Position numbers and translations under genes: made by a program
The notes under the pieces: model-generated
Seen by the model: the letters and a program-made list of their open reading frames with translations, nothing else
Database searches by the model: none
Told to the model about the DNA's origin: nothing
Shown here: in pieces, positions 1 to 6,643 of the stretch
Layout: the number at the start of each line of letters is the position of its first letter
How positions within the stretch are numbered: position 1 is the first letter of the stretch
From: DATDCV01 sp036524155
GTDB taxonomy: Bacteria > Verrucomicrobiota > Verrucomicrobiia > Limisphaerales > UBA8199
Length of the DNA: 19,052 nucleotides
Direction of reading: 5' to 3'
Assembly (NCBI GenBank): GCA_036524155.1
Contig: DATDCV010000062.1
Location: forward strand, 1-19,052

Positions 1-24
1 TCACAGTTGGGCCATAAAGCCGAT

Positions 25-402
25 ATGATTCGCCACATCAAGCGATACCTGGCGGTCCGGAGTTACGTGAGGCGATTGAGCCACGACTTGGTTCGTCGAT
101 TTGGCACGCGGCCATTTTATTCAATCGAGCAGGTTACGCAGGCAGTTCAGCGGGGCAACTTTTCAGCCGCTTTCATTGCCTACGCTCACGCCGCCTTCTG
201 CAACGAGCCGGATTTCAACGCGCATTATCAGCCAATGGCAGTTTCTTGCACTTACTCAGGATTGCGGCGCACGATTGGTCGGCGGTATCTCTATGGGCAG
301 TTGGATTACGATGCCATCACCATTACGCGCCGATTTCGGCCAGACACCAATGAAGGCGAGTTCTACGAGAGCCACAAGGGTGAGGATTATCCAAGTCCTT
401 GA
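25..402 (+). CDS. Cassette 1 protein, hypothetical
   Basis: Encodes 125 residues from ATG 25. A TTG at 7 lies inside the cassette core and is a less likely start. The N-terminus is basic (MIRHIKRYLAVRSYVRR), followed by a compact, apparently soluble domain with conserved-looking Tyr, Phe and Arg residues and one CNEPDF segment around residue 60. There is no signal peptide or membrane segment. The style resembles uncharacterised DUF proteins that recur in environmental integron cassettes, but I cannot name the family with certainty. The ORF fills its cassette and ends 12 bases before the attC, the normal layout. Expression would depend on the integron promoter Pc or on read-through from upstream cassettes. 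Function unknown. Confidence 0.8.
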   Translation: MIRHIKRYLAVRSYVRRLSHDLVRRFGTRPFYSIEQVTQAVQRGNFSAAFIAYAHAAFCNEPDFNAHYQPMAVSCTYSGLRRTIGRRYLYGQLDYDAITITRRFRPDTNEGEFYESHKGEDYPSP

Positions 403-414
403 CGTGCATGCACG

Positions 415-507
415 GCCCAACCCGCGGCCTGGAGTGGACGCGGGATGCCGCGTCCTGCATCCATTCCAGCGCCACTGGCCCCGCGCCACTCAGGCCGGAC
501 GTTAGCG
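415..507 (+). repeat. attC1 integron recombination site
   Basis: A 93-base site opening with R'' GCCCAAC (415-421) and closing with R' GTTAGCG (501-507). R'' pairs with GTTGGGC at 6-12, the start of its own cassette. The interior is an imperfect inverted repeat, with a 3' arm containing CCACTGGCCCCGCGCCACT. It resembles attC3 more than attC2, 4 or 6, so two attC subtypes alternate here. Confidence 0.9.
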
Positions 508-517
508 ACTATCCCGC

Positions 518-952
518 GTGCATGCGATCCCACACAAAGGATGCGACCACGTCCGGCTCGGGATGGACCGGGCTGCTGTTCGCGAACTGCTCGGAGAGCC
601 GGATCTCGTTGAGGAGCTCGACGTGCCACCAGAATCGGGTGCTTCTACCACATGGAGCTACCAACACCTTGCCCTGGAGCTTTCGTTTGACGAGGACGTT
701 CAGTTCAAGCTGGCCCGCATTACTATTTTCGATCCAGGGGCAGAGGTTCTCGGGTTCCGCCCGATCGGATTATCAAAGTCTCAATTGCGCCGCATGTATC
801 CCGGAGTCGAGCTGGTTTACTCATTTGAGGATATGAAAGAGTTTATAGATGAGGCGTTGGATGTCTCATTCTGGATGGAAAACGGGCGCGTTGTAAACTT
901 CACCCTTTCCCCAAAGTATGTTGTTGACGACACCATTCCTTGCTGGCCATAG
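518..952 (+). CDS. Cassette 2 protein, hypothetical acidic soluble protein
   Basis: Encodes 144 residues. GTG 518 lies 11 bases after the cassette core; the next Met (GMDRAAVREL, residue 16) is an alternative start. The early segment RLGMDRAAVRELLGEPD has the look of a short helix followed by a G-E-P turn, as in SmpA/BamE-like or immunity-type small domains that begin G-x-x-x-x-x-V-x-x-x-L-G-x-P. That is a resemblance only. The rest is mixed alpha/beta, rich in Phe, Val and Asp/Glu, without a signal peptide or membrane helix. The stop is four bases before the attC. Function not recognised. Confidence 0.8.
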   Translation: MHAIPHKGCDHVRLGMDRAAVRELLGEPDLVEELDVPPESGASTTWSYQHLALELSFDEDVQFKLARITIFDPGAEVLGFRPIGLSKSQLRRMYPGVELVYSFEDMKEFIDEALDVSFWMENGRVVNFTLSPKYVVDDTIPCWP

Positions 953-955
953 AGC

Positions 956-1045
956 CGCTAACCACCACAGGCAGCGGACCCCGCGCCTGCCCTCTGTGTG
1001 CATATCACGCCAGTGGCGCGGGGCCGCTGCTGCGGGGCGTTAGCC
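956..1045 (+). repeat. attC2 integron recombination site
   Basis: A 90-base site: R'' CGCTAAC (956-962), R' GTTAGCC (1039-1045). The inner arms GCAGCGGACCCCGCG and CGCGGGGCCGCTGC pair with a single unpaired A on the 5' arm, the extrahelical base expected of a folded attC. R'' and its stem, and the stem and R', are each separated by 8 bases, which stay unpaired. R'' is the reverse complement of GTTAGCG at 501. Confidence 0.93.
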
Positions 1046-1324
1046 GTGAAGAGATTCAAGACCAGCACACTGCTCATTGCGGCAGTCATTTCATTTGTTC
1101 TCTCGGGCCTTCTGAGGAAGGGTGTTGTCGTCTTGCGGCCAGTAAAAGACGCGGCTGGAATGCAGGTCTATCGACCAGACGGCAAAATGCTCATGGAGTC
1201 GGACCCATGGGGAAATATCACTATCAACTGGGAGTCGAACCTCTCTTTAGTTTTGACCGCCGTGATACTCGTTTGGTGTGTCGTCCGAGTTGTTCGCACA
1301 CGCTTCGGAGGCTCGCATGTGTGA
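1046..1324 (+). CDS. Cassette 3 protein, small two-helix membrane protein
   Basis: Encodes 92 residues from GTG 1046, which sits directly after the GTTAGCC core. The upstream ATG at 998 would translate attC2 and is rejected. There are two hydrophobic segments, about residues 7-24 (TSTLLIAAVISFVLSGLL) and 66-84 (LSLVLTAVILVWCVVRVV), flanked by basic residues. A roughly 40-residue polar loop between them contains MQVYRPDGKMLMESD. This predicts an inner-membrane protein with a small extracytoplasmic or cytoplasmic loop domain. The family was not recognised. The short spacing from core to start codon and the single-ORF layout match the other cassettes. Confidence 0.72.
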   Translation: MKRFKTSTLLIAAVISFVLSGLLRKGVVVLRPVKDAAGMQVYRPDGKMLMESDPWGNITINWESNLSLVLTAVILVWCVVRVVRTRFGGSHV

Positions 1325-1348
1325 TCGTAGCCACATCGCGTGTGGTTC

Positions 1349-1441
1349 GGCTAACCCGCGCTCTGCACTGGACGCCCAGATGGCGCTCTCTTTCCATATC
1401 GAACACCACTGGCCGGGCGCCACTGAGAGCGGTCGTTAAGC
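1349..1441 (+). repeat. attC3 integron recombination site
   Basis: A 93-base site: R'' GGCTAAC (1349-1355), R' GTTAAGC (1435-1441). R'' pairs exactly with GTTAGCC at 1039. The 3' arm with CCACTGGCC...GCGCCACTGAGAG groups it with attC1, in both length and sequence. Confidence 0.9.
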
Positions 1442-1447
1442 CTGAGC

Positions 1448-1804
1448 GTGCTTATGACCCATAACCAACTGAGTTCACGAATCGATGCGTTCCGCAGATC
1501 CGAGCGGCGCATATTGTCGCTCGGGTTGGCTGTGCTTTTCGCTCTCCCGCTCGGCTTAGTCACCTCTCATCTGTTCAGCTTGGGCTGGCCAGACCTGATC
1601 CCGAACAGATTGTTCTCCGTCCTCATATGGGTCTGGCTTCTCGGCCTTCCAACTTGTGTGTTCATTTTCCTCTGGAGGGCGCTAAAGCGGCACGGTTTGC
1701 TGTGTCCGCATTGTCATCACTCACTGGCCAACAAGTATCCCAGAGTGTTGACCGAAGGCACATGCAGTTGGTGTGGAAGGAGTGTCGTCGATGTCTCGGC
1801 TTAA
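1448..1804 (+). CDS. Cassette 4 protein, membrane protein with C-terminal zinc ribbon
   Basis: Encodes 118 residues from GTG 1448, or 116 from ATG 1454. An N-terminal polar helix is followed by two membrane segments (about residues 22-44 and 55-77). A short C-terminal cytoplasmic-type domain carries two CxxC pairs, C86-P-H-C89 and C106-S-W-C109, consistent with one zinc ribbon. The likely topology is a hairpin in the inner membrane with the ribbon in the cytoplasm. The stop codon TAA (1802-1804) lies inside the attC R'' box, as is common in cassette genes. I do not know a named family with this layout. The role is unknown. Confidence 0.82.
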   Translation: MLMTHNQLSSRIDAFRRSERRILSLGLAVLFALPLGLVTSHLFSLGWPDLIPNRLFSVLIWVWLLGLPTCVFIFLWRALKRHGLLCPHCHHSLANKYPRVLTEGTCSWCGRSVVDVSA

Positions 1805-1888
1805 CCACCGCAGGCAGCGAACCCCGCGAGTCCTCCCTGTTGGCAATTCACGTCCGTGGCGCGGGGCCGCTGCTGCGGAACGTTGGAC
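1799..1888 (+). repeat. attC4 integron recombination site
   Basis: A 90-base site: R'' GCTTAAC (1799-1805), R' GTTGGAC (1882-1888). R'' pairs exactly with GTTAAGC at 1435. The 3' arm GTGGCGCGGGGCCGCTGCTG is identical to the equivalent part of attC2 and attC6. The 5' arm GCAGCGAACCCCGCG again carries an extra A. Confidence 0.93.
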
Positions 1889-1906
1889 TCTGCATGCGAA
1901 CTTGAT

Positions 1907-2308
1907 ATGAAAAGGATACTCCTTCCGCTGTGTTTCTTGTGTGCGTGCTTCGCCCTCGGCGCCCCGGCTCCATCGAATTTCGAGGCACTTCATGATATAG
2001 GCCGCTTGGGTCGGTTTGGCACGACAAACCAAATCCGGCAGTTCTTCCAGACCAACAGCCTTTCGTTCGAGGTCCCCGCGCTGAAGCGCCACACCGATCG
2101 TTACTTCTGGGTAGTTTCATATCCGTATTCAGGGATGGACACTATCGACCTCTACTGTTTTCGGGGCGGTCCGGGCGGCTGGGTTCCGCAGATGCTCTAT
2201 TTCGTCCTTAAACCCACCGACAGACATATCACCGTTGATGAGCAGGATAGCCAGTTCGTTGTGCGGTGCGGTCACAAGCAGTTGCTGACCTTCTCAATAG
2301 AGCCGTAG
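1907..2308 (+). CDS. Cassette 5 protein, predicted secreted protein
   Basis: Encodes 133 residues from ATG 1907. Longer readings to 1856 would translate attC4. The N-terminus is a clear Sec signal peptide: MKR, a hydrophobic core ILLPLCFLCACFALG, and a likely cut after APA. The mature part, about 112 residues, contains paired aromatic strands (RYFWVVSYPYSGMDT, then DLYCFRGG) and ends in a beta-rich segment (HITVDEQDSQFVVRCG). It is probably a small periplasmic beta domain. The cysteines at mid and C-terminal positions could form a disulfide. The family was not recognised. It lies alone in the longest cassette of the array. Confidence 0.8.
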   Translation: MKRILLPLCFLCACFALGAPAPSNFEALHDIGRLGRFGTTNQIRQFFQTNSLSFEVPALKRHTDRYFWVVSYPYSGMDTIDLYCFRGGPGGWVPQMLYFVLKPTDRHITVDEQDSQFVVRCGHKQLLTFSIEP

Positions 2309-2339
2309 GAGCACACATGAGATGCCACTATCTAAGTTC

Positions 2340-2465
2340 GTCCAACAAGGCACGTGCACCTAACCGCCGCCCGCGCTTTCCGCTCCTCACTCTGCGTGGT
2401 TTGGTATATTCTTTCTGCGCTCCACCTGCCTCCCCGGCGGCGGTAGGTGAGGCGCGGCGTTCGGC
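2340..2465 (+). repeat. attC5, long and divergent integron recombination site
   Basis: A 126-base site opening with R'' GTCCAAC (2340-2346), which pairs with GTTGGAC at 1882, and ending with R' GTTCGGC (2459-2465). The inner stem CACCTAACCGCCGCC with GGCGGCGGTAGGTG is complementary except for one extra A in the 5' arm. It shares little sequence with the other five sites. The R' departs from GTTRRRY at one position. Confidence 0.85.
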
Positions 2466-2477
2466 GGCGGAAGTGCT

Positions 2478-2810
2478 ATGAACAGTGTTGCTGCTATCAT
2501 ACCCCGAAATTGGCAGCGGTTTGCTTTGCTAGTCGCAGCGTTCTTCGTGGCGGCGACGATTTCATGCTTTCTTCCGACTCCTGATTCTTGGTCTGACCTG
2601 CGTTCTCAGTGGGCACCTCCGGCGGCGATTGCTTTCGCTGCGCTTGTCCTTTTCATCGCCACTTTTGGGATTTATCGTCTGAACGGGACTGTTTTCAAGG
2701 TGCAGGCGGTGATTTTGTGGCTGCTTGCAGGTGCTGCACTCGTCCTTGCCGTGTCCTCGTTGTATGAGTGCATTACGTTCCTGCATCAGGTGAGGGGCTG
2801 GCATGTGTAG
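2478..2810 (+). CDS. Cassette 6 protein, three-helix membrane protein
   Basis: Encodes 110 residues from ATG 2478, with a purine-rich GGAAG eight bases upstream as a plausible ribosome-binding site. There are three hydrophobic segments at about residues 14-33, 48-67 and 76-98, with short polar links; the segment after helix 1 is Pro/Ser/Trp rich. It is likely an integral inner-membrane protein with most of its mass in the bilayer. No catalytic motif was seen and the family was not recognised. It is the last ORF of the array; its stop lies 13 bases before attC6. Confidence 0.8.
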   Translation: MNSVAAIIPRNWQRFALLVAAFFVAATISCFLPTPDSWSDLRSQWAPPAAIAFAALVLFIATFGIYRLNGTVFKVQAVILWLLAGAALVLAVSSLYECITFLHQVRGWHV

Positions 2811-2822
2811 CCACCACACGCC

Positions 2823-2912
2823 GCCGAACTACCGCAGTCAGCGGACACCGCGAGTCCGTCCTGTTTGCTTATCACGCCAGTGGCGCGGGGCCGCTGCTGC
2901 GGAACGTTAGTC
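2823..2912 (+). repeat. attC6, terminal site of the array
   Basis: A 90-base site: R'' GCCGAAC (2823-2829), R' GTTAGTC (2906-2912). R'' pairs exactly with the unusual GTTCGGC at 2459. The arms GCAGCGGACACCGCG and GTGGCGCGGGGCCGCTGCTG closely match attC2 and attC4. No cassette follows; this is the distal end of the array. Confidence 0.92.
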
Positions 2913-3213
2913 GCTCAAAGGAGCGCGGAGGATTCTGGTCGCATGATCGACGATCACGCAGAGGTGAGGATGAAGGGCAGGCTCATCCCGCTTCTGGGGA
3001 TCCGGAAATCGCGGCACGCGTTTGTACGCCACGCTGGTGAGTTGGTTCGAGTGGGATGGCCGCCGTTGCCAGCTATTTGGGGGAGTGGGGGGCGGCAGGG
3101 GACTGGGTTCTGGGGAGCTGTGGGACCGGTGGCTGGGTAGTCCGGCGAGTTGGGGTTAGGCGGAGAGACTACCAACTTGAATTGCGGGGTGAAGTTGGAG
3201 GTAATTCCGTGAG
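2913..3213. other. Spacer between cassette array and minus-strand operon
   Basis: About 300 bases with no convincing gene. Short reading frames here have no recognisable domain and are low-complexity, Gly/Trp/Arg-rich readings of a G-rich sequence. No attC, tRNA or clear terminator was seen. This is where the integron array meets ordinary chromosome, or the remains of a last cassette that lost its attC. Confidence 0.6.
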
Positions 3214-4593
3214 TCAGGGATGCCAGGTGATGGCTGGTGTGGGGTCGTAGGTGATACAGCCGGCGGGCGCGTTGCGGGCCAGGGCTGATGGAGGGCCGGG
3301 CCATTTCGGGCGCGGTGTGAGTATGTATGTTTCAATGTGCGCGGCAAATTGCTTGAGAGTTGGATGGGGTTTGCCGTTGGTGCCGGTGGAGGCCAGCAGG
3401 CGGGCGTGTAGGCGCCTGATGGATAGGCGGAGGGTTTCGGCTGCATTCCGTGCGGCGTCTTTCGACCGGGGGGCGTGATGGTTCAGGTATGCGACGACTT
3501 CTTCGAGTTCGCGGAGGGCTTCGGCTTTGACGGGTTCGGATTCGGAGGCGTCATCGAGGATGGCTTCGAGTTCTTTTTGTTTGCGGTACATGGCGCGGAT
3601 GGCCTGGGCGTCGTCGAGGGCGAGGCTGCGTTCCTGGAGGCGGGCGTGACTTTCGAGGATGACGGTTTTACCGGTCGAGGGGTCCGTGATCTCGGGCAGG
3701 CCGAGCTGGTGGCGGTAGATCTCGGGGATTTTGGCCATGAGATCGAGGGCGTGGAAAGATTCGTTGGGGTGCGTGAGTAGATAGGCGACGTAAAACATGC
3801 CGCGTTCGTGTTTGATGTAGGCTTCCTGGCCGTCGAAGATCAGATGCCAGACGCCGCAATCTTTGCGTATGGAATAGCGCGGACGAGGCGAGGCTGGAGT
3901 GCCGGGGGTCGCGGGCCGGGAGGAAAAGCGGGTAAAGAGATCTGTAGGGTCTCGGAGTGGCTGCAGGGTGCCGTTTGCGGCAAGCGCAACGGTTGATTCA
4001 AGGGGGAAGAATTCGGCTCCGGCTGTTTGGAGGAGCTGAGTCGACTTGGCATCGGTGAAGGCGGCTGTTGGCGCGAAGAGAATAAATGGTTTGCGGATGG
4101 TGGCGACGAGTTCGGCGACGGTCTGTCGTAGGTGCGAGGGTGCGTATTGAATGGTGAGGATGACGGGGACGGCGTTGCTGGACCAGGAGCCGATTTGGGT
4201 TGTGAAGCGGGGTCCGAGTTTGGTCCATCTGGTCTCGCATTGAAAGGCGCGGGCAATGGCGCGGCCGAGCTTCTGGCGATTGATTTTGAGCGGGGTTATG
4301 TCGTCGATGGTCAGGGTGATGTCTGGGCAGGCGGGTGGTTCACAGCAGCAGACTCCGATGGCGGCGGTGCGGTCGTGACGAGGAATCACCGAATGGAAGC
4401 AGCCGCAGTTCCTTTGGCAGGGCACGGTTAGGACGGTCCATGGGGCCTGCTCAAGGCAGAGGCGTTTGAATGGGGGGAATTGGTCGCCCCAGGCATCGTG
4501 CCAGACTGATGCAAGGGCAGCCAGGCTGGGGATGACTTCCAGAGAGCCCCAGCGGCGACATGGTGGTGGTGTGGGCTGGGGATCGCCGGTCAT
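3214..4593 (-). CDS. Cys-rich protein with a C-terminal domain otherwise found on regulatory ATPases
   Basis: Encodes 459 residues. The N-terminus has a Cys/His cluster (C59, C63, C65, H67, then C82-C84, C89) that could bind metal. The middle (about 95-220) is mixed alpha/beta without known motifs. From about residue 240 the pattern changes: VWHLIFDGQEAYIKHERGMFYVAYLL..P...FHALDL, a charged helical stretch (about 315-375), a second helix pair, and an ending ITYDPTPAITW. This layout matches, from memory, the C-terminal domain (W-x-L-x-F-E-G-x-x-x-x-L-K-D-x-K-G-L-x-Y-L, ending C-x-Y-x-P) on many bacterial LuxR-type or AAA ATPase regulators. Here it has no ATPase partner. The start overlaps the upstream gene by ATGA, so the two are co-translated. 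Function is unknown; a sensory or regulatory role is inference. Confidence 0.8.
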   Translation of the reverse strand: MTGDPQPTPPPCRRWGSLEVIPSLAALASVWHDAWGDQFPPFKRLCLEQAPWTVLTVPCQRNCGCFHSVIPRHDRTAAIGVCCCEPPACPDITLTIDDITPLKINRQKLGRAIARAFQCETRWTKLGPRFTTQIGSWSSNAVPVILTIQYAPSHLRQTVAELVATIRKPFILFAPTAAFTDAKSTQLLQTAGAEFFPLESTVALAANGTLQPLRDPTDLFTRFSSRPATPGTPASPRPRYSIRKDCGVWHLIFDGQEAYIKHERGMFYVAYLLTHPNESFHALDLMAKIPEIYRHQLGLPEITDPSTGKTVILESHARLQERSLALDDAQAIRAMYRKQKELEAILDDASESEPVKAEALRELEEVVAYLNHHAPRSKDAARNAAETLRLSIRRLHARLLASTGTNGKPHPTLKQFAAHIETYILTPRPKWPGPPSALARNAPAGCITYDPTPAITWHP

Positions 4594-5156
4594 GTGGCGG
4601 GGCGAGCGAGGGCGGAGTAGCGGGAGCGGTGTTCGTCGTCATCATCGATGTCGATTGAGGTGGGGTTTGGAGGCGGGGCGCCCAGGGCGGTCAGGAGGAG
4701 CAGGAGGGGTATGGTGTGGCGAGGCTGTGCTAGCTGGATAAAGTGGTGTTTGGAGAGGAAATTTTTGACGCGGCGGGTGTCGTTCGGACACTGGCATTTG
4801 AGGGTTCTCGGCGGGGCGATTTCAACCGCGTGCGGGCTCGGGGAGCCGATGAATAGGAATTCGATGGTGGCATGCGTCAGGTTTGGGCCGCGCGGTATCG
4901 GGTCTTCGTCGTTGGATTCTTCGGTGGCAGAGTTGAAGATATCCTCGGAACTGATGGTGATGGTTTTCTTGAAAGCGTCGTCGTTCCAAGAGAGCTCGAT
5001 TTGCCGAAGCCGCACGGTTAGGATTCCCTCTGAGGGTTCTGGAGCCAGGGCATCGGGGCCGTCCGATCTGAGCGGCTCGAGGGTGTAGGTGAGGGGCTGG
5101 GCGGGGGCGGATGTTGACTCGTCGGCAGGTGATGTCTGGGGAGCGGGGGCGTTCAT
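4590..5156 (-). CDS. Hypothetical protein, first gene of a two-gene operon
   Basis: Encodes 188 residues. The first 45 residues are Pro/Ala/Ser/Glu-rich and probably disordered. Residues about 45-115 look like a beta-rich domain (ILTVRLRQIELSW, KKTITISSEDIF, HATIEFLFIGS) around an acidic loop. A short CQC segment and a basic/hydrophobic helix (about 125-160) follow, then an acidic tail with a run of Asp. There is no signal peptide; the hydrophobic LLLLLTALGA segment is too short to be certain of membrane insertion. It overlaps the downstream gene by four bases (ATGA), implying translational coupling and perhaps a complex. Not recognised. Confidence 0.7.
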   Translation of the reverse strand: MNAPAPQTSPADESTSAPAQPLTYTLEPLRSDGPDALAPEPSEGILTVRLRQIELSWNDDAFKKTITISSEDIFNSATEESNDEDPIPRGPNLTHATIEFLFIGSPSPHAVEIAPPRTLKCQCPNDTRRVKNFLSKHHFIQLAQPRHTIPLLLLLTALGAPPPNPTSIDIDDDDEHRSRYSALARPAT

Positions 5157-5692
<536 letters not shown>

Positions 5693-5920
5693 TCAACAAC
5701 ATCGGAACTGTGAAGGCTTGTCGGCATAAATCTCAACGAAGCCACACTGGCAGCAGACGTAACTCATCGCCTTGCTGCGTGCCTCGACTGGCTGAACGAG
5801 ACCGCCCAACTGCTTGCTGCAAACCTCGAGGTGAACGGTATTCGCGCCTCCCGCGTTAAGCTCGACACCGGCGACGATGTCAGTGGAGGCACACTTCGGA
5901 CATTTCTGGGTCTTTTTCAT
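5693..5920 (-). CDS. Small zinc-ribbon protein
   Basis: Encodes 75 residues from ATG 5920 (MKKTQKCPKCAS). A start at 5968 would add residues that run through the repeated upstream element and is rejected. CxxC pairs are seen at C7/C10 and C56/C59 (YVCCQCGFVEIYAD), the spacing expected of a single zinc ribbon in small bacterial proteins of the type CPKC...W/YxCxxCGYxExY. The loop between the pairs (about 45 residues) probably carries beta strands. The C-terminus ends in an extra CC. It is likely cytoplasmic; the function of these stand-alone ribbons is generally unknown. It is a single gene with a distinctive upstream direct repeat (5951-5994). Confidence 0.72.
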   Translation of the reverse strand: MKKTQKCPKCASTDIVAGVELNAGGANTVHLEVCSKQLGGLVQPVEARSKAMSYVCCQCGFVEIYADKPSQFRCC

Positions 5921-5950
5921 AATGGGTGGTGGTGCAAAAAGGTAACGAGG

Positions 5951-5994
5951 GGTTCGTATATTGAACAATAGACGAACGGTTCGTGTATTGAACA
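5951..5994 (-). promoter_or_regulatory. Direct-repeat, operator-like element upstream of zinc-ribbon gene
   Basis: Two 17-base copies, 16/17 identical, at 5951-5967 and 5978-5994. On the minus strand each reads TGTTCAATAYACGAACC. The 27-base spacing is about two and a half helical turns. Between them, ACGAACGGTTCGT (5972-5984) is a perfect palindrome around a central G. It ends 30 bases before the ATG at 5920. This is a likely regulator-binding site or paired promoter element; the regulator is unknown. Confidence 0.5.
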
Positions 5995-6189
5995 GCTTTC
6001 ATTTTGGTGGGAAGTGAATAGCTGTGAGTAGCTTATACCCGAAAACGCGGGCTGGTCAACCTTGAAGAAATCCTTTGGTGTCCGCCCGGGATTGCTGTTC
6101 GGGTTCAGCGCTGGGATAGTGCAAGGTGCAGGTTTGGGAGGAATTGGTTTTGGCGGCATGGCGGGGTGGCGCAGCCCCTCTCCCTTGAT

Positions 6190-6215
6190 CCCTCTCCCCG
6201 CAAGCGGGGAGAGGG
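6190..6215. repeat. Perfect 12-bp inverted repeat, REP-like
   Basis: CCCTCTCCCCGC, AA, GCGGGGAGAGGG: a perfect 12-bp stem with a two-base loop in intergenic sequence. Its appearance is that of dispersed intergenic palindromes seen in many GC-rich genomes. There is no T-tract beside it, so it is not a classical terminator. Confidence 0.8.
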
Positions 6216-6599
6216 AAGGATCTCCGGGGGGGTGTTGATCCCAGGGTGGCCCCCGCTCTTTCATTTGCTGGCGGAGGCTGTGGGGCTGGATGGTGTCGGG
6301 GATTTTCGTGCGGTTTTAACACAGCTCCGGTGGTTGAAAGAGCGGGGTTACCCTGGGCTACTGTCTTTTCATCCCTACGGGATTCTGGGGATTGGAGTGG
6401 TGGAGTTTTGGGGTGATGGAGTGGTGGGCCGGCGCGGGGTGGGACGGCATAGGATTTGAAATTCGAGAATCTGACATTTCAAAGCGGCAGGTGGGGGACG
6501 GCGTGCGGCAAATGTTGGGTGGCGGATTTGGGTAGCCGATAGTCAATAGGCGATAGACAATGGATAAGAGGGTAGGGCGCGGGGTGGGACCGGGCCGGA

Positions 6600-6643
6600 A
6601 AGAGGGCGAGGACGAGGACGAGAACGAGGAGGAGGAGGAGGAT
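6600..6643. repeat. Low-complexity GAG/GACGAG tract
   Basis: A purine-rich run made of GAGGAC, GAGAAC and GAG words, almost free of T. It lies directly after the end of the broken gene at 6644. It is probably slippage-derived. Confidence 0.8.

Larger units (their letters stand above)
6..2912 (+). mobile_element. Integron gene-cassette array, six complete cassettes
   Basis: Six cassettes follow one another, each with a + strand ORF and a 3' attC. Taking the crossover between G and TT of each core, the cassettes are 7-501, 502-1039, 1040-1435, 1436-1882, 1883-2459 and 2460-2906. The opening cores are GTTGGGC (6), GTTAGCG (501), GTTAGCC (1039), GTTAAGC (1435), GTTGGAC (1882) and GTTCGGC (2459). 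The matching attC-opening boxes are GCCCAAC (415), CGCTAAC (956), GGCTAAC (1349), GCTTAAC (1799), GTCCAAC (2340) and GCCGAAC (2823), each the perfect reverse complement of its own cassette's start. A seventh core, GTTAGTC (2906-2912), ends the array, and no partner GACTAAC was found downstream. Known integron biology places attI and intI to the left, outside the window; an integrase-less cluster (CALIN) is the alternative. Confidence 0.93.
5921..6643. other. Long spacer with direct repeats, hairpin and purine tract
   Basis: About 720 bases without a convincing gene. The reading frames present are Pro-rich or Gly/Trp-rich and look spurious. The content by eye is the operator-like repeats at 5951-5994, a perfect 12-bp hairpin at 6190-6215, loosely repeated words at 6537-6560 (CGATAG twice), and a purine-only-like GAG/GACGAG tract at 6600-6643. 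Confidence 0.6.

Noticed and set aside
2865..3140. 91-codon + strand frame running out of attC6
   Set aside because: Its start lies inside the attC, the later part is Gly/Trp low complexity, and no domain is visible.
6166..6459. 97-codon + strand frame in the long spacer
   Set aside because: It translates the GC-rich hairpin and G-rich repeats; no plausible protein features.
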